Assembly (NCBI RefSeq): GCF_937900395.1
Contig: NZ_CALCDX010000152.1
Coordinates: 1 to 64,000, forward strand
Direction: 5' to 3'
Source: an uncultured Caulobacter sp.
Lineage (GTDB): Bacteria > Pseudomonadota > Alphaproteobacteria > Caulobacterales > Caulobacteraceae
DNA: 64,000 nucleotides
Position 1 is the first letter of the stretch. Each line of letters begins with the position of its first letter. The translations under genes were made by a program, and so were the position numbers. The notes beneath the pieces were generated by a model. It saw only the letters and a list, made by a program, of their open reading frames with translations. It was not told the DNA's origin and did no database searches. Shown piece by piece: positions 40,936-53,139 of the stretch.

Positions 40936-42522
40936 TCACGGGCTTTTCAGCGTGATCGACCGATCGACACCGATCGCCGCCAGGAAATCCTCGTCGTGGC
41001 TGACCACCAGCAGAGCGCCGTCATAACCGGCCAGCGCCGCCTCGACCGCCCGCACGGAGTCGAGATCCAGGTGGTTGGTCGGCTCGTCCAGGATCAGCAG
41101 CTGCGGCGGGATCGCGGCGCAGAGGACGCAGGCCAGGGCGGCGCGGAGGCGCTCTCCTCCGCTGAGCGTCCCCGCCCTCTGCAAGGCGGCGGCGTTGCGG
41201 AACAGGAACCGCGCCAGGGCCGCGTGGGCGTCATTGACGCTGGCGCCCGGGTTCAGGCGGCGGAAGTTCTCCAGGATCGTCTGGCTGTCGTCGAGCACGG
41301 CCGCGCGCTGATCCAGCAGGGCGAACGGCGCCTGAAGCCGAACCTCGCCCGCCGTCGGCGCCAGCTGGCCGGTCGCCAGGCGGATCAGGGTGGTCTTGCC
41401 GGCGCCGTTCGGTCCCAGCACCGCCAGGCGCTCGGGACCGGTGATCCGGAAGGACAGGTCCTCGAAGACCCGGCGGCCGTCCGGCCAGGCGAAGCCGACC
41501 GCCTCGAACACCAGGACCATGCGCCCGTCCGGCAGGCCGCTGGAGGGCAGGTCGAAGCCCAGCAGGCGGGCCCGCTCCACCCGCGTCTCGGCGGCGGCGC
41601 GGGCCTCCTCGGCCTGAGCGGCGAGCTTCCCCGCGAGCTTGCCCTCCTTGGCCCCGCTGGTCTCGGCGCGCTCGGCCATCATGCCCAGCAGGATCTTCGG
41701 CGTCCCGCCTCGGTCGGCGAAGCGGCGACCGGCGGCGTCGCGGCGGTCCTTGCGCTCGCGGGCCACCTGGGCCTCGCGCGCGACGCGACGGACCTCGCGC
41801 TCGGCGTGGTCGAGATCGCGCTGGGCGGCCTCCGCCTCCAGCGCCTTGCGCTCGGCATAGAGGTCGTAGCCGCCGCCATAGGACCGCGCGCCCAAGGGCG
41901 ACAGCTCGACGATCCTATCCATCTCGCGAAGCAGGGAGCGGTCGTGGCTGACCACCACCGCGCCGCGCCGCCAGCGTTTCAGCGCCTGGAGCACGAACGC
42001 CCGCGCCTCGGCGTCGAGGTTGTTGGTCGGCTCGTCCAGCAGCAACACGTCCGGCCGCGCGAGCAGCAGGCGCGCGAGGCCGGCGCGGGTCGCCTGGCCG
42101 CCCGACAGCGCGGTCGCCGGACGCTCGGGCTCAAAGTCGTTCAGGCCGACCTCGGCCAAGGCCTGCTCCAGCCGCGCCGGCAGATCCCAGTCCGCCTCGA
42201 CGAGGTCGACATCGTCGCCCTCGCCAAGTTCGATGCGCGCCAGGCGGTCCCAGGCCGCGCCGACGCCCAGCAGGTCGACCAGCCGCGCTCCGGCGGAGAG
42301 ATCGGGCGTCTGGTCGAGCATGGCGACGGCGCCCGCGCGCGAAACGGCGCCGCTCGTCGGCGCGCGGTCGCCCGCAATCAGAGCCAGCAGGGTCGACTTG
42401 CCCGCGCCATTGCGGCCCACTAGGCCGATGCGCTCGGCCCCGACGGACAGGTTTAGATTTTCGAAGAGAGGCCGGCCGTCAGGCGTGGCGGCGGAAACGG
42501 AATCCAGGGTGACGAAGGACAT
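40936..42522 (-). CDS. ABC-F family ATP-binding cassette protein
   Basis: A 528-residue soluble protein with two ATPase domains: Walker A GRNGAGKSTLL and GPNGAGKTTLI, signatures LSGGQATR and LSGGERLR, Walker B LLLDEPTNNLD and LLILDEPTNHLD. A charged linker of ~80 residues (EREVRRVAREAQVARERKDR) joins them. ABC-F proteins act on ribosomes as translation factors or confer antibiotic resistance; which applies is not clear. Divergent from the DUF1203 gene across a 193-base gap. Confidence 0.93.
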   Translation of the reverse strand: MSFVTLDSVSAATPDGRPLFENLNLSVGAERIGLVGRNGAGKSTLLALIAGDRAPTSGAVSRAGAVAMLDQTPDLSAGARLVDLLGVGAAWDRLARIELGEGDDVDLVEADWDLPARLEQALAEVGLNDFEPERPATALSGGQATRAGLARLLLARPDVLLLDEPTNNLDAEARAFVLQALKRWRRGAVVVSHDRSLLREMDRIVELSPLGARSYGGGYDLYAERKALEAEAAQRDLDHAEREVRRVAREAQVARERKDRRDAAGRRFADRGGTPKILLGMMAERAETSGAKEGKLAGKLAAQAEEARAAAETRVERARLLGFDLPSSGLPDGRMVLVFEAVGFAWPDGRRVFEDLSFRITGPERLAVLGPNGAGKTTLIRLATGQLAPTAGEVRLQAPFALLDQRAAVLDDSQTILENFRRLNPGASVNDAHAALARFLFRNAAALQRAGTLSGGERLRAALACVLCAAIPPQLLILDEPTNHLDLDSVRAVEAALAGYDGALLVVSHDEDFLAAIGVDRSITLKSP

Positions 42523-42715
42523 GCGACCCCACGGTCAGGGAAACGGAAAGGGCGAAGCGATCTTCCGTCTTGCTGATCATGGGGGCCTCCATCGGTGGGA
42601 TGGCGATGTGTCTACGCCCGCCGCCGGAAAGCGGCAAGCGGAGCCGGACCGCAAGGATCGGGTGTCGCGCGCGGCCGGCCAAGACGAAAAACCTGGCCAC
42701 AAGGGAGTTCAAGAC

Positions 42716-43180
42716 ATGTCCTACGCCGTGACCAGCCTATCGCCCGCGCCCTTCGCACCCCTGTTCCAGCTGGATGACGAGGCCTTGGCCGCGCGCGGCG
42801 CCCGACGCGTGATCGCCGACGCGCCGCTGGGCTTTCCCTGCCGCGTCAGCCTTGACGACGCGCGGCCGGGCGAGACGCTGATCCTGGTGAACTACGAGCA
42901 TCAGCCCGCGCCGACGCCCTTCCGCGCCAGTCATGCGATCTTCGTGCGCGAGGGCGTAGAGGCGGTCTCGACCGTCGACGAAATGCCGCCCGCGCTAAGG
43001 CGTCGCCTGCTGTCGCTCAGGGCGTTCGACATTCATGGGATGATGCGCGCCGCCGACGTGACCGAGGGCGCGGCGGCGGATGCCCTGATCGAGACGTTAT
43101 TCGAGGATCCGGAAATCGCCTATCTGCACGCCCACTACGCCAAGTGGGGCTGCTACGCGGCGCGTATCGACAGGGCCTAG
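42716..43180 (+). CDS. DUF1203 family protein
   Basis: A 154-residue protein (MSYAVTSLSPAPFAPLFQLDDE ... GFPCRVSLDDARPGETLILVNYEHQP ... PYRAS-like FRASHAIFVREG ... FDIHGMMRAADVTEG). The FPCR, NYEHQ and HAIF motifs identify DUF1203. Function unknown. ATG 42716 has AAGGGAG upstream; the long frame before it is antisense to the ABC-F gene. The 193-base gap before it holds no clear motif beyond this ribosome site. Confidence 0.88.
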   Translation: MSYAVTSLSPAPFAPLFQLDDEALAARGARRVIADAPLGFPCRVSLDDARPGETLILVNYEHQPAPTPFRASHAIFVREGVEAVSTVDEMPPALRRRLLSLRAFDIHGMMRAADVTEGAAADALIETLFEDPEIAYLHAHYAKWGCYAARIDRA

Positions 43181-43188
43181 TGCGGCGC

Positions 43189-43338
43189 CTAGGGCGTCAT
43201 GTGGCGCAGGACCCAGAGCAGCGATCCGACGCCGCCGATGAACACCAGCCCGTCGATGATCACGGAACGCGGCTTGCCCGCGTTCAAGGCTTTGAACGCC
43301 TCGCGCTTGGCGTCCTGTTTGGCGGTGTCCTGCGACAT
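43189..43338 (-). CDS. One-helix membrane microprotein (paralog 1)
   Basis: A 49-residue protein: a charged N-terminal half (MSQDTAKQDAKREAFKALNAG) then KPRSVIIDGLVFIGGVGSLLWVLRHMTP, a single membrane helix. The same helix recurs in the gene at 43716. The start is placed by homology to that paralog; the ribosome site is weak. The 377 bases between the two genes hold nothing I recognise. Confidence 0.65.
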   Translation of the reverse strand: MSQDTAKQDAKREAFKALNAGKPRSVIIDGLVFIGGVGSLLWVLRHMTP

Positions 43339-43715
43339 GACGAGAGTGGTTCCGATTGCCTCGAGCCCCAGGCCCGGTCGCAAACGTTTTCAAAAATCAC
43401 GCTGAACACGGGGCTTCGAAAGAAGGTTGAGCAAAAGCGAACGCCCCCGAGATGGGCCAACGGCGTTCTCCTCTAGAAGCAGCCGCCCTCGCGAAGGCTA
43501 GGTGGCGGCGCGCCCGTAGAGCTCAGATTTCGTTCAGAAAATCCTGGCGCCCGCCCACGATGATAGTCGCGACAACGCTGCTTGCGCGAGCCTTCGTCCT
43601 CGTACCGCGACTTGCTGTCGCGGGTCGGCGTTCGCCACGGGATTTCGTCGATGGGACCGACGAAGGCGGGCGATGGACGCTTGTCCCGCGGGGCAGGCAA
43701 ACGCAAAGCGCGTCT

Positions 43716-43877
43716 CTAGGTCGGGGCCATGTTGCAGAGGACCCAAAGCAGCGCCCCGACGCCGCCGATGAACACCAGGCCATCGATGACCACCGAGCGC
43801 GGCTTCGGCGGACGCATGCTGTTGAACGCGCCGTGCTTGGCGGCCTGCTTGACGCTCTCGGCCTCTGCCTTGGCCAT
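43716..43877 (-). CDS. One-helix membrane microprotein (paralog 2)
   Basis: A 53-residue protein: MAKAEAESVKQAAKHGAFNS, then PPKPRSVVIDGLVFIGGVGALLWVLCNMAPT. The membrane segment matches paralog 1 at nearly every position, including PRSV-IDGLVFIGGVG-LLWVL. It starts with a good Shine-Dalgarno (GGAGAGGG). The conservation of two diverged copies argues that both are real genes. Confidence 0.75.
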   Translation of the reverse strand: MAKAEAESVKQAAKHGAFNSMRPPKPRSVVIDGLVFIGGVGALLWVLCNMAPT

Positions 43878-44065
43878 GGTTCCGGTCCCTCTCCGGCGGG
43901 CCCCAACTCGACCCAAGATCGAGCTGTAAAGCACCGCCCCTTGAAGAACCCGCTTCCAAACAGGGTTTAGGAAAGACGAACGGCCAGACGCGAAAACGGG
44001 CGCCCCGCGCGCTTCATGCTGACATCCGCTGTCAGCAGAAGCTTGGCCTCGCGCGCGCGACATTT

Positions 44066-44080
44066 GTTCGCATCTTGTTC
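44066..44080 (+). promoter_or_regulatory. LexA (SOS) box of uvrA
   Basis: GTTC-GCATCTT-GTTC matches the alphaproteobacterial LexA operator GTTC-N7-GTTC exactly, 79-93 bases before the uvrA ATG. Confidence 0.88.
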
Positions 44081-44158
44081 TTGTGTTAATTCCCGGATCG
44101 AGCCCTACATATAGCCGCTGCGCCGCCACCAATCGGGCGGCCCAACGTTCCGGAAAAC

Positions 44159-47065
<2,907 letters not shown>

Positions 47066-47096
47066 GCCAGCCGGACCTTCTTGAGCCATATCTAAA

Positions 47097-47205
47097 GTGT
47101 CATCCCGGAAGCCTCGCAGAGGCTATCCGGGACCCAGGGGCCAAGCGCAGTGCGCCTGCCCTGGGTCCCGGCTCTCCGCGCTTCGCGCTACGGCCGGGAT
47201 GACAC
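47097..47205. repeat. Palindromic intergenic repeat, GTGTCATCCCGG family
   Basis: Perfect 12-bp ends GTGTCATCCCGG / CCGGGATGACAC enclose a second pair, GACCCAGGG / CCCTGGGTC. The 109-bp element fills the gap between uvrA and the convergent membrane protein gene and could stop both transcripts. Confidence 0.85.
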
Positions 47206-47234
47206 GGATAATGCGGAGTGGTGGCGACTGAACC

Positions 47235-48143
47235 CTACCAGCCGCCGCCCGGCGCCCCGCCGGACGCCCCGCCCTTCAGCTCGCGATAGATGGTCGGCGC
47301 GGGGCCGAAGACGATCAGGGTGGTCAGGATCGAGATCAGGCCCGAGAACAGCGCCTGGACGATGCCCGCCGGCGTGAAATAGGCCTGCAGCGAGCTGGTG
47401 TCGGCGCGCAGCATCTTGCCGGTGGCCGAGAGATCCCCCGAGGCGATCAGGCCGATGGCCGAGACGATCGTCCAGATCAGCAGCACGACGATGATGCTCA
47501 TCACCACCGCCAGCAGATAGGCCCCCAGCAGCGGCCAGAAGAGCCCCTTGGTCTCGGGCATCGACTTGAAGACCGTGATCTTCTGGGTCTCGAACGTGAC
47601 CGCCGGCGCGAACGACAGTCGCACCGCGAGGTAGATCACCGCGCAGAACGAACCGACGAGGCCCAGCAGCGCCAGGAACGCCCCGGTCGGTCCGCCCATC
47701 CCGCCCAGGAAACCCGCGACCAGCGAGCCCGCGAACAGCACGCCCATCAGGACCAAGCTGGTCAGCACCCAGACGGCGGCTTGGCGGAGCTCCTGCTTCC
47801 CGAGGCGCAGAAAGGCGAAGCGGCTGTCCTGCGGGCGAAGCACCAGGCGGTTGAGGGCGCCGAAGATCACCCCGTTCACGACCAGGCTGTAGGGCAGCGA
47901 CCACAGCATCAGCGGCGTCAGATCCGCGATAAGCCGCAGGGCCTCCTCCGGGTCCGGATTGTTGTTGTCGGAAAGGTACGACATCAGGGCTTCGAGCTTC
48001 ACCCCGAAGTACTGAATCGCCAGCACATTGGAGATGATCGACAGCACCGTCATCACCGCCGCCCAGACAGCGATGGCCTTCAAGTTCTCCCGCACCAGTC
48101 GAAAACCGGAGAAGGCGGCGTCGGAGGCCGAGAACCTGGACAT
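47235..48143 (-). CDS. Polytopic membrane protein (paralog array, member 4)
   Basis: A 302-residue protein with about six membrane helices and a Gly-rich C terminus. It shares with the genes at 48915, 49800 and 50623 an N-terminal block (SDAAFSGFRLVRENLKAIAVWA), a central RFAFLRLGKQELRQ block and AVRLSFAPAVTFETQ...KSMPETKGLFWPLLGAYLL. Function unknown. Separated from the others by the GST gene on the opposite strand. Confidence 0.8.
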   Translation of the reverse strand: MSRFSASDAAFSGFRLVRENLKAIAVWAAVMTVLSIISNVLAIQYFGVKLEALMSYLSDNNNPDPEEALRLIADLTPLMLWSLPYSLVVNGVIFGALNRLVLRPQDSRFAFLRLGKQELRQAAVWVLTSLVLMGVLFAGSLVAGFLGGMGGPTGAFLALLGLVGSFCAVIYLAVRLSFAPAVTFETQKITVFKSMPETKGLFWPLLGAYLLAVVMSIIVVLLIWTIVSAIGLIASGDLSATGKMLRADTSSLQAYFTPAGIVQALFSGLISILTTLIVFGPAPTIYRELKGGASGGAPGGGW

Positions 48144-48290
48144 GTCGTACTCTTGCTTTGCGGACAGGCCCTAGCCCTAACAAGGTTCGCGCCGCTTCGA
48201 CAGAGCCGACGACACGCTTTTTCGCACGAGCTTGCGATGGTCGCGCCCGGGCCTCTAACATTCGTTTGAACCGGGAGAGGAAACGCGATA

Positions 48291-48905
48291 ATGAAGCTTT
48301 ACGGCGAGGCGATGCCCGCGCCCAATCCGCGCCGCGTGCGGATCTTTCTGGCCGAGAAGGGACTGGAGGTCCCCGAGGTCCACATCGGCCTGCGCCAGGG
48401 CGGTCATCGCCAGCCCGAGCACCTGGCCCGCAATAGCCTTGGTCAGGTGCCGGTGCTGGAGCTCGACGACGGGACCACGATCAGCGAGACCGTCGCCATC
48501 TGCCGCTATTTCGAGGCGCTGCACCCGACACCGCCGCTGTTTGGCGTCACCGCGCTGGAGCAGGCTCAGGTCGAGATGTGGAGCCGCCGCATCGAGCTGC
48601 GCCTGATGGTCCCGATCAGCATGTTCTGGCGCCACGCCCATCCGTTCACGGCGCATCTGCTCAAACAGTACAAGGACTTCGGCGAGTCCAATCGCGAGAC
48701 CGTCGACAAGACCCTGATGTGGCTGGACCGCGAGCTGTCCGACGGCCGGCCCTACCTTGCCGGCGAGACCTATACGATGGCCGACATCGTGGGACAGACC
48801 ACGCTGGACTTCGCCGACTTCATCGGCCTGCCGACGCCGGCCGAGGCGCGGAACGTGCTGGCTTGGCGCGAGCGGATGGCCGCCCGGCCGACCGCCGGTG
48901 CCTAG
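48291..48905 (+). CDS. Glutathione S-transferase
   Basis: A 204-residue protein with an N-terminal thioredoxin-like domain (MKLYGEAMPAPNPRRVRIFLAEKGLEVPEV, NSLGQVPVLELDDGTTISETVAICRYFE, the cis-Pro and glutathione-binding ES/ET turn) and a helical C-terminal domain (YTMADIVGQTTLDFADFIGLP). Substrate unknown. Start has GAGGAAAC upstream. It splits the paralog array of membrane proteins on the other strand. Confidence 0.92.
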   Translation: MKLYGEAMPAPNPRRVRIFLAEKGLEVPEVHIGLRQGGHRQPEHLARNSLGQVPVLELDDGTTISETVAICRYFEALHPTPPLFGVTALEQAQVEMWSRRIELRLMVPISMFWRHAHPFTAHLLKQYKDFGESNRETVDKTLMWLDRELSDGRPYLAGETYTMADIVGQTTLDFADFIGLPTPAEARNVLAWRERMAARPTAGA

Positions 48906-48914
48906 ACCCGCGGA

Positions 48915-49799
48915 CTAGTCGTGCAGGCCCGCGTCGATCTCGTCCTGGTTTAGGTGGACGAAGGCCTTGGCGGGCGCCGAGGCCAGGATCACCGTCTGCA
49001 GGGTGAGGAAAATCGGCGCCAGCAGCATGTTGGCCAGCAGGAACAGGATCAGGCGCGGGTGGCTGGCGACGACGCCGCCCGCCTCCGGCTCCACGCCGCC
49101 GCTAATCAGGTTGCCCACGACGCTCGACACCATGGCGCCCAGGACCGACACCAGCGCGGTCAGGGCGATGGTCATGGCGAACATGGCCAGCAGGCGGAAG
49201 AACTGCCCGTGAGTCTGGATCCAGGCGGCGCGGACGTCGATGTGATGATGCGAGAAGGCGTGCGGCCCCAGCAGGGACAAACGCACGGCGACCCACAGGG
49301 ACAGGCCGATGACGGCGAGCGCGCCGAGGGTGGCGAACCAGCCGGCGGCGGCTCCCGACAAAAGCGCCGCGCCCAGCACGACCGCGCCGGACGGAATCAC
49401 GGTGACGCCGAGGGCGGCCGCCCAGGTGATCAGCGAGACGATCAGCAGCTGCACCTCCTCGCGGCCCAGGCGCAGATAGGCCAGGCGGTCGTTGTCGGGC
49501 TCGACCACGGAGCGGATGATCGCCGCCTGCAGCACCGCGCCCAGCACCAGGGCCAGGGCGATCAGCAGCACCATCGCCCCGCCCAGATGGGTGACCAGAT
49601 CGAGCAGCTCGCGCGGATCGGCCGAGCCGACGCGGCCAGCCAGCGCCGTGCGTCCCTCGTCGCCCAGCACGATCTTGGCGATCAGGCCCAGGATCGGCAG
49701 CATGACCAGGGAGAACGCCGCCCAGGCCAGCACCGCCAACGGCTTGCGCCGCATGATGCGAAGACCTTCAAGAGCCGCGTCGGTGGGGCGAACTGACAT
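48915..49799 (-). CDS. Polytopic membrane protein (paralog array, member 3)
   Basis: A 294-residue protein with about six membrane helices. Shared blocks are PTDAALEGLRIMRRKPLAVLAWA, NDRLAYLRLGREEVQ and AVRLSLLGPHAFSHH...IQTHGQFFRLLAMFAM. It begins directly after the neighbouring gene's stop (no gap), so it is coupled to the gene at 49800. Function unknown. Confidence 0.8.
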   Translation of the reverse strand: MSVRPTDAALEGLRIMRRKPLAVLAWAAFSLVMLPILGLIAKIVLGDEGRTALAGRVGSADPRELLDLVTHLGGAMVLLIALALVLGAVLQAAIIRSVVEPDNDRLAYLRLGREEVQLLIVSLITWAAALGVTVIPSGAVVLGAALLSGAAAGWFATLGALAVIGLSLWVAVRLSLLGPHAFSHHHIDVRAAWIQTHGQFFRLLAMFAMTIALTALVSVLGAMVSSVVGNLISGGVEPEAGGVVASHPRLILFLLANMLLAPIFLTLQTVILASAPAKAFVHLNQDEIDAGLHD

Positions 49800-50555
49800 C
49801 TAAGCGTCCTGCGAAACCGCGCTTTGGCGGTAAAGATGAGCCATCATAACCGACCAGATCGGCGCCATCACGACATAGGCCAAGATGGCGGAGCCCGCCG
49901 TCGAGACAACTCCCCGCGGCGGCGCGAGGGCGTAAAGCAGGTTGGCCGCCATGGGCAGCGCAAAGACGCCCGGAAGCAGCAGAATCGGAACCTTGCCCTT
50001 GGTCAGCGGAAACGCGCTGAGCACCCGGATCCCGGACTCGGCGACCGTGGCCGGCGCGGTGAAGGACAGGCGCAGCGCCAGCCAGGTCAGGATCGCCAGT
50101 GCGACCAGCGGCGCGAGCCCCGCGACGAAGCCCGCAGGTCCGGCGTTGGCCAGCGCCGCCCGCCAGGCCTGGGCGGAGCCGACATCCAGCTGAGGGGCGC
50201 TGGCGCGGGCCACGCCCAGCGTGATGGCGCCGATCACGATCAGCAGGATCGAGCCGATCAGCAGGAACAGGCCCAGTCCCATAAGGTGCGCCCCCAGCAG
50301 GCGCCACTCGTCGCGCCCCCAGCGCAGCCCGTTGATCCCCCGGCTGCGACCGAAGGCATGGCGATACAGCGCGCCTTGCGCGATCACGATGGCGACCAGG
50401 ACGACCAGCGGGCGAAGCGCGAGCGGCAAGACGTTCGTCGAGACCGTCAGGGCCACCGCCACGACCAGGGCGGCCAGGCATGACGCCTGCGCCGCGCCCA
50501 TGCGCGAGATCGCCGCCTTCAGCAAGCTTCCGACGCTCGCCGATCCGTCCGTCAT
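49800..50555 (-). CDS. Polytopic membrane protein (paralog array, member 2)
   Basis: A 251-residue protein with about six membrane helices. It is the most diverged copy: INGLRWGRDEWRLLGAHL stands where the others have FLRLGxxEL, and ALRLSFTAPATVAES...FPLTKGKVPILLLPGVF matches the C-terminal block. ATG 50555 is chosen (MTDGSASVGSLLKAAI); the frame is open 18 codons further. Function unknown. Confidence 0.78.
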   Translation of the reverse strand: MTDGSASVGSLLKAAISRMGAAQASCLAALVVAVALTVSTNVLPLALRPLVVLVAIVIAQGALYRHAFGRSRGINGLRWGRDEWRLLGAHLMGLGLFLLIGSILLIVIGAITLGVARASAPQLDVGSAQAWRAALANAGPAGFVAGLAPLVALAILTWLALRLSFTAPATVAESGIRVLSAFPLTKGKVPILLLPGVFALPMAANLLYALAPPRGVVSTAGSAILAYVVMAPIWSVMMAHLYRQSAVSQDA

Positions 50556-50622
50556 CCGATCAAGTTCCCTTCCGCGCCGCCCACCGCCGAGTCGCGCGAG
50601 CCCTGACAATCTAAGGCCTTGG

Positions 50623-51561
50623 CTAGGCCTTGGCGGTCAAGGCCTTATGCGCGGTCGCCCAGGGCGCCCAGAACACAGCCTGCAACACGGCGCTGAACAC
50701 GGCCGACAAGGCGCCCAATCCCAGCAGCCACGGCCACAGCTCCGTCAGCAGCGTGATGGGCGGCCGCGAGATGAAGGCTTCCAGCGCGCCGGGCCCGCGG
50801 ATCGCCTCCAGCGAGCCGCCCGCCGCCACGACGACGCCGAACGCCGCGGCGCCGACCAGCATCTCCATCAGCAGGATGAAGATCACGACCAGCAGGGCCA
50901 TGCCCAGCAGGCGCCAGCCCTGGCCGCGGGTCAGGGTCCAGGACTCGAACAGGCGGAACTGAGCGTCGACGAAGGTCATCGGCGCGGCCAGCGACAGGCG
51001 CAGCGCCACCCAGATCAGGACCCCCGCCGCGATCGCCGTCGCCGAGCTGGCCACGATGATCGCCGTCGTCTTCGCCTGCTCGCCGCCGCTGACCGCGACC
51101 ACCGCCGTCAGGACGATGACCAGCAGGGCGACGATGAAGACGACGATCATGGCCAGCACCTGCTCCACGACGAACAGCAGGGTCATCCACAGCTCGCGGC
51201 CGCTGATCCGCAGGAAGGCCCAGGCCGAGGCTTCCGGCATCAGCACCGCGCGGAAAATCGCGCCGCACAGCACCGCCCGCACGAACGAAGACCACAGCCA
51301 GTAGAGGATGTTCAGGGCGGTCATGCTCGACTGAGTCCGCATGAAATCGTCGAACATGCCTGGATCGGTCGCGCCGGTTTTCTGGGTCAGCGCCATCTGG
51401 ATCAGACGCGCGAACTCCGGGCCGAGCCAGAAGAGGCCGACAATGGCCGGAACGATCAGCCCCACCACCAGGGCCAGGGCCCAGCCGCCAACGGCCAGGG
51501 GATGTCGCGCGACCACGCCAAAGCCCGACGTCGCCGCCTCGCCCACCGCAAATCTCGCCAT
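50623..51561 (-). CDS. Polytopic membrane protein (paralog array, member 1)
   Basis: A 312-residue protein with about six membrane helices. Shared blocks: VGEAATSGFGVVARHPLAVGGWA, SAWAFLRISGRELWM and ALRLSLAAPMTFVDA...ESWTLTRGQGWRLLGMALL. It is first in the array and divergent from trmFO across a 99-base gap, so the shared promoter lies there. Function unknown. Confidence 0.8.
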   Translation of the reverse strand: MARFAVGEAATSGFGVVARHPLAVGGWALALVVGLIVPAIVGLFWLGPEFARLIQMALTQKTGATDPGMFDDFMRTQSSMTALNILYWLWSSFVRAVLCGAIFRAVLMPEASAWAFLRISGRELWMTLLFVVEQVLAMIVVFIVALLVIVLTAVVAVSGGEQAKTTAIIVASSATAIAAGVLIWVALRLSLAAPMTFVDAQFRLFESWTLTRGQGWRLLGMALLVVIFILLMEMLVGAAAFGVVVAAGGSLEAIRGPGALEAFISRPPITLLTELWPWLLGLGALSAVFSAVLQAVFWAPWATAHKALTAKA

Positions 51562-51660
51562 GTCCCCTCCCCGGGCTGGCCCACGCGCGAACCCCGCGCC
51601 GCGAAGCAGTCAGCCTACACGAGGTTTCGCCAAGCGACAGCCGGGGGTATAGGGCGCCTC

Positions 51661-53061
51661 ATGACCACGAATTCGACCTATCAGCCCGTTCACGTCGTCG
51701 GCGGGGGCTTGGCCGGCTCCGAAGCCGCCTGGCAGATCGCCCAGAGCGGCGTGCCGGTGATCCTGCACGAAATGCGCAAGGACGACGCCAGCGGCAAAGT
51801 CACCACCGACGCGCACCAGACCGACGGCCTGGCCGAGATGGTCTGCTCCAACTCTTTCCGCTCGGACGACTGGCAGTTCAACGCCGTCGGCCTGCTGCAC
51901 GCCGAGATGCGCAAGCTGGACAGCCTGATCATGTCTTGCGCCGACCAGCACCAGGTGCCGGCCGGCGGCGCCCTGGCCGTCGACCGCGACGGCTTCTCGG
52001 CCGAGGTGACGAAGCGCCTGTCCGAACATCCCCTCGTGACGATCGTCCGCGAGGAGATCGCCGGCCTGCCGCCGGCGGAGTGGGACAACGTCATCGTCGC
52101 CACGGGCCCGCTGACCTCGCCCGCCCTGGCCCAGGCCATCCTGGACCTGACCGGCGAGGGCCAGCTGTCGTTCTTCGACGCCATCGCGCCGATCATCCAC
52201 TTCGAGTCCATCAACATGGACATCGCCTGGCGCCAGTCGCGCTACGACAAGGAAGGCCCCGGCGGCGACGCGGCCGCCTACATCAACTGCCCGATGAACA
52301 AGGCGCAGTACGAGGCCTTCATCGACGCCCTGCTGGCCGGCCCCAAGTCCGAGTTCAAGGAGTGGGAGAACGTCCCCTATTTCGACGGCTGCCTGCCGAT
52401 CGAGGTGATGGCCGAGCGCGGCCGCGAGACCCTGCGCCACGGCCCGATGAAGCCGGTGGGCCTGACCAACCCGCGCGACCCGACCGTGAAGTCCTACGCC
52501 ATCGTCCAGCTGCGCCAGGACAACGCCCTGGGCACCCTTTGGAACATGGTCGGGTTCCAGACCAAGCTGAAGCACGGCGTCCAGGCCGAGACCTTCCGCA
52601 TGATCCCGGGGCTGGAGAACGCCCAGTTCGCGCGCCTGGGCGGCCTGCACCGCAACACTTTCATCAATTCGCCGAAGCTCTTGGACAAGTCGCTGCGGAT
52701 GAAGGCCCAGCCGCGCCTGCGCTTCGCCGGCCAGGTCACCGGCGTCGAGGGCTATGTCGAGAGCGCGGCCATGGGCCTCTTGACCGGCCGCTTCGCGGCC
52801 GCCGACCGCAAGGGCGCGCCGCTGGACGCGCCGCCGCCGACCACCGCCCTGGGGGCTCTCGTCGAGCACATCACCGGCGGCCACCTCGAAGGCGGCAGCT
52901 TCCAGCCGATGAACATCAACTACGGCCTGCTGCCGCCGCTGGAAGCGCCCAAGGTCGATGAGGACGGCAAGAAGATCCCGCTCAAGGAACGCGGCCGCGC
53001 CAAGAAGCGGCTGATGAGCATCCGGGCTTTGAACGACTTGGACGCCTGGGCCAAGGCCTGA
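51661..53061 (+). CDS. trmFO: Methylenetetrahydrofolate--tRNA-(uracil-5-)-methyltransferase
   Basis: FAD- and folate-dependent enzyme that makes m5U54 in the T loop of tRNA. The 466-residue protein has VHVVGGGLAGSEAAWQIA, HEMRKDDASGKVTTDAHQTDGLAEMVCSNS-type sequence, PAGGALAVDRDGFS and RLGGLHRNTFINSP, all TrmFO landmarks. Upstream in-frame codons run antisense to the membrane protein gene, so ATG 51661 is chosen. Confidence 0.97.
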   Translation: MTTNSTYQPVHVVGGGLAGSEAAWQIAQSGVPVILHEMRKDDASGKVTTDAHQTDGLAEMVCSNSFRSDDWQFNAVGLLHAEMRKLDSLIMSCADQHQVPAGGALAVDRDGFSAEVTKRLSEHPLVTIVREEIAGLPPAEWDNVIVATGPLTSPALAQAILDLTGEGQLSFFDAIAPIIHFESINMDIAWRQSRYDKEGPGGDAAAYINCPMNKAQYEAFIDALLAGPKSEFKEWENVPYFDGCLPIEVMAERGRETLRHGPMKPVGLTNPRDPTVKSYAIVQLRQDNALGTLWNMVGFQTKLKHGVQAETFRMIPGLENAQFARLGGLHRNTFINSPKLLDKSLRMKAQPRLRFAGQVTGVEGYVESAAMGLLTGRFAAADRKGAPLDAPPPTTALGALVEHITGGHLEGGSFQPMNINYGLLPPLEAPKVDEDGKKIPLKERGRAKKRLMSIRALNDLDAWAKA

Positions 53062-53139
53062 CGTAAAAGGCCGCCGCCTCCACCCATCCGCGGGCGTTGT
53101 CCCCTCGTAGCTGTGAAGGCTAGCGAGGGAGAATGGCCC

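Noticed and set aside
43384..43715. A gene in the 332-base gap between the two microprotein genes
   Set aside because: The open frames there are short, lack ribosome sites and show no similarity to the microproteins or to any family I know.
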